A DNA stretch of 64,000 bases. Origin: Bryobacterales bacterium (GTDB lineage: Bacteria; Acidobacteriota; Terriglobia; Bryobacterales; Bryobacteraceae). The position numbers were made by a program, and so were the translations under genes. The stretch covers positions 84,973-148,972 of the forward strand of contig PNAJ01000115.1 of assembly GCA_003170295.1 (NCBI GenBank), written 5' to 3'. Below, piece by piece: positions 59,635-64,000 of the stretch. The notes beneath the pieces were generated by a model. It made no database searches, was not told where the DNA came from, and was given only the letters and a program-made list of their open reading frames with translations. Positions within the stretch are counted from its first letter, which is position 1. Every line of letters begins with the position of its first letter.

Positions 59635-62289
59635 TTATCTGGTCTGGCGTGAAGCTAATATCTTTAGGAAGCGAGAATCCTGCGATAAGTCCGCCATGTC
59701 CGGCCAGCGGTTCACATCGGCAAGCTCGGTGTACGAAAAAGTATTCAGAATTTTAAGAGTGTCTTCCCTGCGGCCGAGGGCCTCAAACGTCGCTACCGCC
59801 ATAAATCGCACCCTGCCATCATTCGGCGGCGTTTGCAGGGCTTGGGCGATTTCGGACTCCGCCCTCATCGAGTCGCCGAGGCGGGCGCAAACGAACGCCA
59901 AATGCGACCGGGTTCGTCCGTCGCGCGGATCCCGTGCTATCTCTTGTCCGGCGAGTTCCAACGCCAGGCGGTAAGCCTCTTCGGATTCGGTTTTGCGGTT
60001 CATGAGGCGGTAAGCAGTCCCGAGGTTCATTCGGTAAATCGACTGCTCCGGGCCGAGGTGCAAGGCCCGCAAAATACTAGTCACAGCGTCGGAATACCTT
60101 CCCTCCTCTATCAAGACCACTCCAAGATTGTGCAACTCCTCCGGCGTTTCCCCCAAACGAATCGCAAGCCGAAGCTCGTACTCGGCTTCTGGCAAACGCC
60201 CTAAACTGAAGTAGTCGGAGCCAAGAACATAGTGTGGTGCCGGCTCACCGGGCGCCAGTTCCACCATCTTTAAGAAATGCGGCAGCGCCTCCGCGTAGTT
60301 GGCTCTCCTCAAGTAAAAGGTTCCTAGCTGTTGGTGGTTCCTGAAGTCCTCCCGGTCCACTTCCACGGCCTTGCGATACGCCGCCAGCGCCTCATCGAGC
60401 CGATTTACCGCCTCGTACGCTTGACCTAACACTCTGTGCGCTTCTCCGTCATTTGGGTCCAGCGCGATGGCCCTAAGACATTCTGCTGCTGCCACTTCAT
60501 GAAGACCCTCGCGAAAGTTCAACATCCCCGCGACACGGTGCACCTGTGCCACGTCAGGGTTGCGCCGCTGGGCTTGCCGCTCGGACTCCTTGGCGCGCTC
60601 GAGCCACGCCCGATCTCTCGTAAGAAACCACTTCCACTGCCGCGCTTCGGCCAGTGCCGCGAACGTGAGCGGCGATTCGGAATCCTCGGCAACCGCTCGC
60701 TCCAGCAGAGGCAGCGCCGTGTCGATGGTGGAGTTCCGGCGCATATGCCATAGCCCTCTCCAGTAATCCTGCGCGGCAGCCGAATTCACTGTGCCCGCGA
60801 CTGTCAGAGGGGGCAATCCGAGCTGCGACGTCACCATTCCCGCAAGCGCCACTGGCGCGTACCGCATTTCCCCGGGAGCGTACTCAGCCGACCACTCCTT
60901 GCCGTTGACCCGCGTTCGCGCGTCGGTCAACACCGCACGCAGAACCAGCTTTTCGTCCTTCTTCTCAAGTGTCGCGTGCAGAACGTGCGTCGCGCCGAGC
61001 ACCGCGCCCGCCCTCTCCGTAGTATCGATGTGCTGGCGTTGTATCGGATCGAGCGGAATCACGGTGAGCCGCGCGACATTTCCACCCTTGAGCCGAGCCA
61101 GTTGGCCGGCCGCATCGCGCGACAAGCGATCCGACAGGTCCTTTGTCTCTAAGCTAAATTCGACGGGCAGCATCGCGAGGCGCCAGGATTCCTTCGGCCC
61201 GGCGGCGCGTTGATACGTCACCACGCCGGTGGCGACAACTAAAATTGCGGCTGCCGCGGCCGCTAGAATCCATCGGCGGGAACTCGATGGCGCGAGCGCT
61301 TGCGCCACCTCGCCGCCGTCGCGAAATCTCCGCGCGGGATCGGGATCGAGACAGCGCGCGAGGATGCGGTCCCATTGGGTGTGTGCCCCCGGCGGCTTTC
61401 GCGTGAGGCGCTCCTCGGGCGGTATCTCCGGTCCGTGGGGTTTATGTCCCGAGGCAAGCTCATACAGGATCACACCGAGCGCATACACATCCGATGCAGT
61501 CGACGCCTTCTCGCCCTTCCACAGCTCCGGCGCCATGTAGTCGGGCGTTCCGCCCCGTGTTTCCGATTGCGCGGTCGCAAGCGAAGCCGACGGACGCTGG
61601 GCGAGGCCGAAGTCCGTGATCACGGCCCGGACCTGTCCGTCCGCCGCGATGGTCAAGATGATGTTGCTGCTCTTGAGATCGCCGTGAATTACTTGATTGC
61701 GGTGCGCTTCCGCGAGACCTGCTGCGATCTGTCGCGCGATGATGCGGGCATCTTCTTGAGGCTGCTGCAGCCGCCCTCGGCGGAGCCGATCGGCGAGCGT
61801 CTCTCCGTCGAGAAACTCCATGGTGAGGAAGTCGACCTCCCCTTGGGCCGTGGAAACCGTGTGGATCTCAAAAATCTTACATACGTTGGGATGGCTGATT
61901 TCGCTCGCGTTGCGCACTTCCGGAGGCAGCCGTTTGCGGAAACCGGTCTTGGCGCATTTGATCGCGATTCGCCGCTCCAGTTTTTCGTCCACGGCTTCGT
62001 ACACGATGCCCATCCCTCCCCGCGCCACTTCGCGTACGATATGGAAACGCGACTCGAGAACTTCGCCCGGCTCGAACGGATGTTCGGGCTCCGTGGCAGG
62101 ATAGAGCGGCTCTAATAGAAACCCCTGCATGCGCTGTTCCGAATCGACATAACTCCTCACCTGGCCGAGCAATTCGGCATTGCCCGCGCACGCACTCTCG
62201 AGGTAGGCTTCGCGCTCGTCGAGCGGCCGGGCCAGCGCCTGCTCGACCAGGCTCATTACCAGGTCGTCATCCTGCGCTTTGTTTGGCAC
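59635..62289 (-). CDS. Membrane Ser/Thr protein kinase with C-terminal TPR repeats
   Basis: 884 residues (Met12 is an alternative start). The kinase domain spans about 80-335: Gly-rich loop VARGGMGIVYEAV, Lys111 in IAIKCAK, catalytic loop VIHGDLKSSNIIL (HGD where most kinases have HRD), DFG in TDFGLA, and the APE-like MAPELWKG. A single helix follows (about 340-358, ILAAAAAAILVVATGVVTY), then a periplasmic-side region and about eight TPR-like repeats at 530-840 (AHRVLGQAYEAVNRLDEALA, NHQQLGTFYLRRANYAEAL). The start overlaps the sigma gene by 23 bases. Family knowledge: such kinases accompany ECF43-type sigma factors and are thought to phosphorylate or sense for them. Confidence 0.92.
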   Translation of the reverse strand: MPNKAQDDDLVMSLVEQALARPLDEREAYLESACAGNAELLGQVRSYVDSEQRMQGFLLEPLYPATEPEHPFEPGEVLESRFHIVREVARGGMGIVYEAVDEKLERRIAIKCAKTGFRKRLPPEVRNASEISHPNVCKIFEIHTVSTAQGEVDFLTMEFLDGETLADRLRRGRLQQPQEDARIIARQIAAGLAEAHRNQVIHGDLKSSNIILTIAADGQVRAVITDFGLAQRPSASLATAQSETRGGTPDYMAPELWKGEKASTASDVYALGVILYELASGHKPHGPEIPPEERLTRKPPGAHTQWDRILARCLDPDPARRFRDGGEVAQALAPSSSRRWILAAAAAAILVVATGVVTYQRAAGPKESWRLAMLPVEFSLETKDLSDRLSRDAAGQLARLKGGNVARLTVIPLDPIQRQHIDTTERAGAVLGATHVLHATLEKKDEKLVLRAVLTDARTRVNGKEWSAEYAPGEMRYAPVALAGMVTSQLGLPPLTVAGTVNSAAAQDYWRGLWHMRRNSTIDTALPLLERAVAEDSESPLTFAALAEARQWKWFLTRDRAWLERAKESERQAQRRNPDVAQVHRVAGMLNFREGLHEVAAAECLRAIALDPNDGEAHRVLGQAYEAVNRLDEALAAYRKAVEVDREDFRNHQQLGTFYLRRANYAEALPHFLKMVELAPGEPAPHYVLGSDYFSLGRLPEAEYELRLAIRLGETPEELHNLGVVLIEEGRYSDAVTSILRALHLGPEQSIYRMNLGTAYRLMNRKTESEEAYRLALELAGQEIARDPRDGRTRSHLAFVCARLGDSMRAESEIAQALQTPPNDGRVRFMAVATFEALGRREDTLKILNTFSYTELADVNRWPDMADLSQDSRFLKILASRQTR

Positions 62290-62833
62290 GATTGGGCTCC
62301 GCCTGATCGAACAACCATTGCCGGGCCTCGAGCCACATCCTCTGCATCGTGCGTAGCTTCATCCCCAGCGCATCCGCCGCCTCATCGTCGGTGAGTCCTA
62401 GAAAGTATTTCACCTCGACGATCCTGCACCACTCCGGCTTGGTCTCGGCCAGTTGATCCAAAAGCCGGTCGACGGTGATCGCCAAGTCGATCTTCCCGCT
62501 GTCGGCGGGCAGGGACGACTTAATCCCCTCAAGGGCGACGATCTCCACCTCGGGCCTTCCTCGGGCATGGTCGATCAAGTACCTACGCATGGCTCTAGCA
62601 GCAATAGCGAAAAAATGCGCCCGGTTCCGCCAATCCCGATCCCGCGCACGAACCAGCCGGAAGTAGATCTGGTCGACCAACTCCGTGGCTTGCATGGTAT
62701 GGCCTTTGCGCTCGCTCTTCATCATGTAGTGGGCGAGACGACGAAGATTGGGCGTTACCAGGGTGAAGAGTTCGTTTTCGGCGTCGCGGCTTCCCTCGCG
62801 CCACTTTTGCAGGAGCTGGGTAATGTCGCCCAT
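62267..62833 (-). CDS. ECF sigma factor, TIGR02999/ECF43-like, kinase-associated
   Basis: 188 residues from the ATG at 62833, preceded by GTGGGGAAT; the frame is open to 62914 but the family start MGDITQLLQKWREGSRDAEN fits here. Region 2 holds ELVDQIYFRLVRARDRDWRN and HFFAIAARAMRRYLIDHARG; region 4 has VKYFLGLTDDEAADALGMKL, RTMQRMWLEARQWLF. This is the pattern of TIGR02999 sigma factors of Planctomycetes and Acidobacteria. No anti-sigma gene is nearby; the co-translated kinase probably takes that place. It heads the five-gene operon and may control it. Confidence 0.92.
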   Translation of the reverse strand: MGDITQLLQKWREGSRDAENELFTLVTPNLRRLAHYMMKSERKGHTMQATELVDQIYFRLVRARDRDWRNRAHFFAIAARAMRRYLIDHARGRPEVEIVALEGIKSSLPADSGKIDLAITVDRLLDQLAETKPEWCRIVEVKYFLGLTDDEAADALGMKLRTMQRMWLEARQWLFDQAEPNRAKQSAG

Positions 62834-63000
62834 ATTCCCCACATAGGACTGAGAATTTGGCTTAGTATACCTCCGTTTGTCAAAGGAAGGTGAGACAAAG
62901 ACGTGACGCGGCACGAGTGGCCTGTCTCAGCGAATTCGTCAGCATCGCCCTCTCGCCGCCCTGTCGCAATTGCCAGCAAGGCTTGTGGCTGTGGCGCACG

Positions 63001-63685
63001 ATGCCGGTCCATATGCACGTGCTTTCCGCCAGCTACTCGTACGAGATACCGAAAGTATCGAAGGCCATCCACTTCGATAACGGGTTCGGGCAGCGAGTGC
63101 TCGATGACTGGCGGCTGGCGGGCGTGTATACATACTTCAGCGGCGCGCCTTATTCGCCGAGCTTCAGCATCCAGCAGTCCACGTCCACGACGAACGTGAG
63201 CCTCGGAAACATCTTCCTCGGCACAGGGGACCTCACGCCGCGCCTTCTCGTCACCGGCTCGCCGAACTCCGGGGGCGCGCCTTTGTATTACGATGCTACG
63301 GGACTCGGACTTCCCCGCACTCGGCTCGACTGGAACCGGTCCGCGCAATTTCCTCGACGGACTCGGAAGCTTCACGAATGACATGAGCCTTATCAAGAAC
63401 ATCAAGGTCACCGAGAAGCACGCGTTTGAACTTCGCATTAACGTGTTTAATCCATTTAATAATGTGCGGCGGATCAACAACCAACCCTCCATTCAGTACA
63501 AAGCCAACGGCCCAACCTACGCGAGCGGCTTCACTATCATTAATACCGGCGCTCAACTCGCAGCCGCCCAGGTCGCAGCGGGCAAGCCTGGGTTCCAGGG
63601 GTATATCAATGGCGAAGGACTGGTCGCTCTGACGAACGTCCAACCGATGCGCATTGTTGAACTCGGACTTCGCTATCGTTTCTAG
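63001..63685 (+). pseudogene. C-terminal remnant of a TonB-dependent receptor, frameshifted
   Basis: The first part reads HVLSASYSYEIPKVSKAIHF, DDWRLAGVYTYFSGAPYSPS and RLLVTGSPNSGGAPLYYDAT, barrel segments typical of acidobacterial Oar-like receptors. A one-base excess in the GGG run at about 63300 breaks the frame; the second part continues with LGSTGTGPRNFLDG, FELRINVFNPFNNVRRIN and ends VELGLRYRF at 63685. The N-terminal three quarters are absent: the frame to the left is not receptor-like and soon meets the sigma gene's divergent leader (62834-63000). A decayed gene fragment. Confidence 0.75.
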
Positions 63686-63763
63686 GCAACCGGCAGCGGC
63701 TTCGTTCAATTCGGACGCCGGCTGAAGCCGACGCTGCAAGCTGAAGCTCGCGCCACCCACACA

Positions 63764-63973
63764 TTAGGCGACAGCGTGGTCGGTGGCTTCTTCAATTAGG
63801 CGTTCGCGGTTGCGAGTTAGGATTGCGTGGTTGATTTGGGTTTGTGAAAAAACGAAGCCATCTTCGGAGGGGCGGTAGGTTTCTCCTTTGGCTTTGTACA
63901 TTTCGCTGATCTTGAGAAGGTTGTCCAGCTCGTGTTTTTCCTTGGTCAGGCGGGTTTTCTGAAGCTCGCGGAG
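63764..63973 (-). pseudogene. C-terminal fragment of an unknown helical protein, cut by an in-frame stop
   Basis: Read leftward, the 69-residue frame is LRELQKTRLTKEKHELDNLL, then a region with GETYRPSEDGFVFSQTQINH, ending IEEATDHAVA at a TAA (63764-63766). The first 25 residues look like an amphipathic, possibly coiled-coil helix. An in-frame stop at 63974-63976 separates it from whatever lies outside the window; the codons beyond it (FERTVA) read on in the same frame, which suggests a nonsense-broken gene, or a start inside the fragment. Family not recognised. Confidence 0.35.
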
Positions 63974-64000
63974 TTACGCGACGGTCCGTTCGAATTGACG

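Noticed and set aside
1..64000. CRISPR arrays, rRNA, tRNA or intact insertion sequences
   Set aside because: No regularly spaced direct repeats, no rRNA signatures, no cloverleaf I could close and no transposase-like product were seen; a dedicated tRNA scan would settle the tRNA point.

Overview
The window looks like chromosome of an Acidobacteriota member close to Candidatus Solibacter / Bryobacterales. This is inferred from gene content: giant TonB-dependent receptors with an N-terminal carboxypeptidase-regulatory-like domain, proteins with the Solibacter-type TIGR03437 domain, paired DUF1592/DUF1552 proteins, an orphan MacB/FtsX-type permease, a TIGR02999-like sigma factor beside a Ser/Thr kinase, and high GC with dense antisense open frames. 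I see no rRNA, tRNA, CRISPR array or intact transposase.

Layout. 1-2.3 kb: truncated amidohydrolase, a wrecked antitoxin (and perhaps toxin), then an L,D-transpeptidase/M23 peptidase pair. 2.3-8.7 kb: leftward quinoprotein + diheme cytochrome c, penicillin-acylase-family hydrolase, malic enzyme. 8.7-13 kb: a sigma-54 activator among envelope genes; two sites with GG-N10-GC spacing lie just upstream of two of these genes. 13-16.8 kb: TonB receptor. 17-18.8 kb: an orphan membrane protein of lower GC. 18.9-23.5 kb: a decayed region with a frameshifted CE15-like esterase joined to the tail of an ABC ATPase, a second copy of the esterase tail, a frameshifted permease and a truncated propeller-sensor fragment. 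23.5-33.8 kb: secreted proteins, a second TonB receptor, a Tat-type glycosidase-like protein and a methyltransferase, separated by dispersed repeats. 33.8-45.3 kb: ankyrin protein, two DUF1592-DUF1552 operons (the second with a nucleoside-hydrolase-like gene) and a LacI regulator with candidate operators. 45.4-57.8 kb: GH16 glucanase, large propeller protein, MetE-like protein, two MFS transporters, an M49 peptidase and small secreted proteins. 58-62.8 kb: a compact leftward five-gene unit: ECF sigma factor, Ser/Thr kinase-TPR, a small protein with a perfect 12-residue repeat, a papain-like protease and an unknown protein. 63-64 kb: a TonB-receptor remnant and a broken leftward reading frame.

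How it fits together. Much of the window serves the cell envelope and scavenging of polymers outside the cell (glucanase, esterase, acylase, glycosidase-like protein, TonB receptors, peptidases, quinoprotein/cytochrome). The strongest candidate for an undescribed system is the 58-62.8 kb operon. The other notable signal is a family of paired hairpins whose stems differ between copies while the four-base loop stays CCCT (AGGG on the other strand), with one CCCC exception.

Everything is from reading the sequence; family names rest on remembered motifs and no database was searched.
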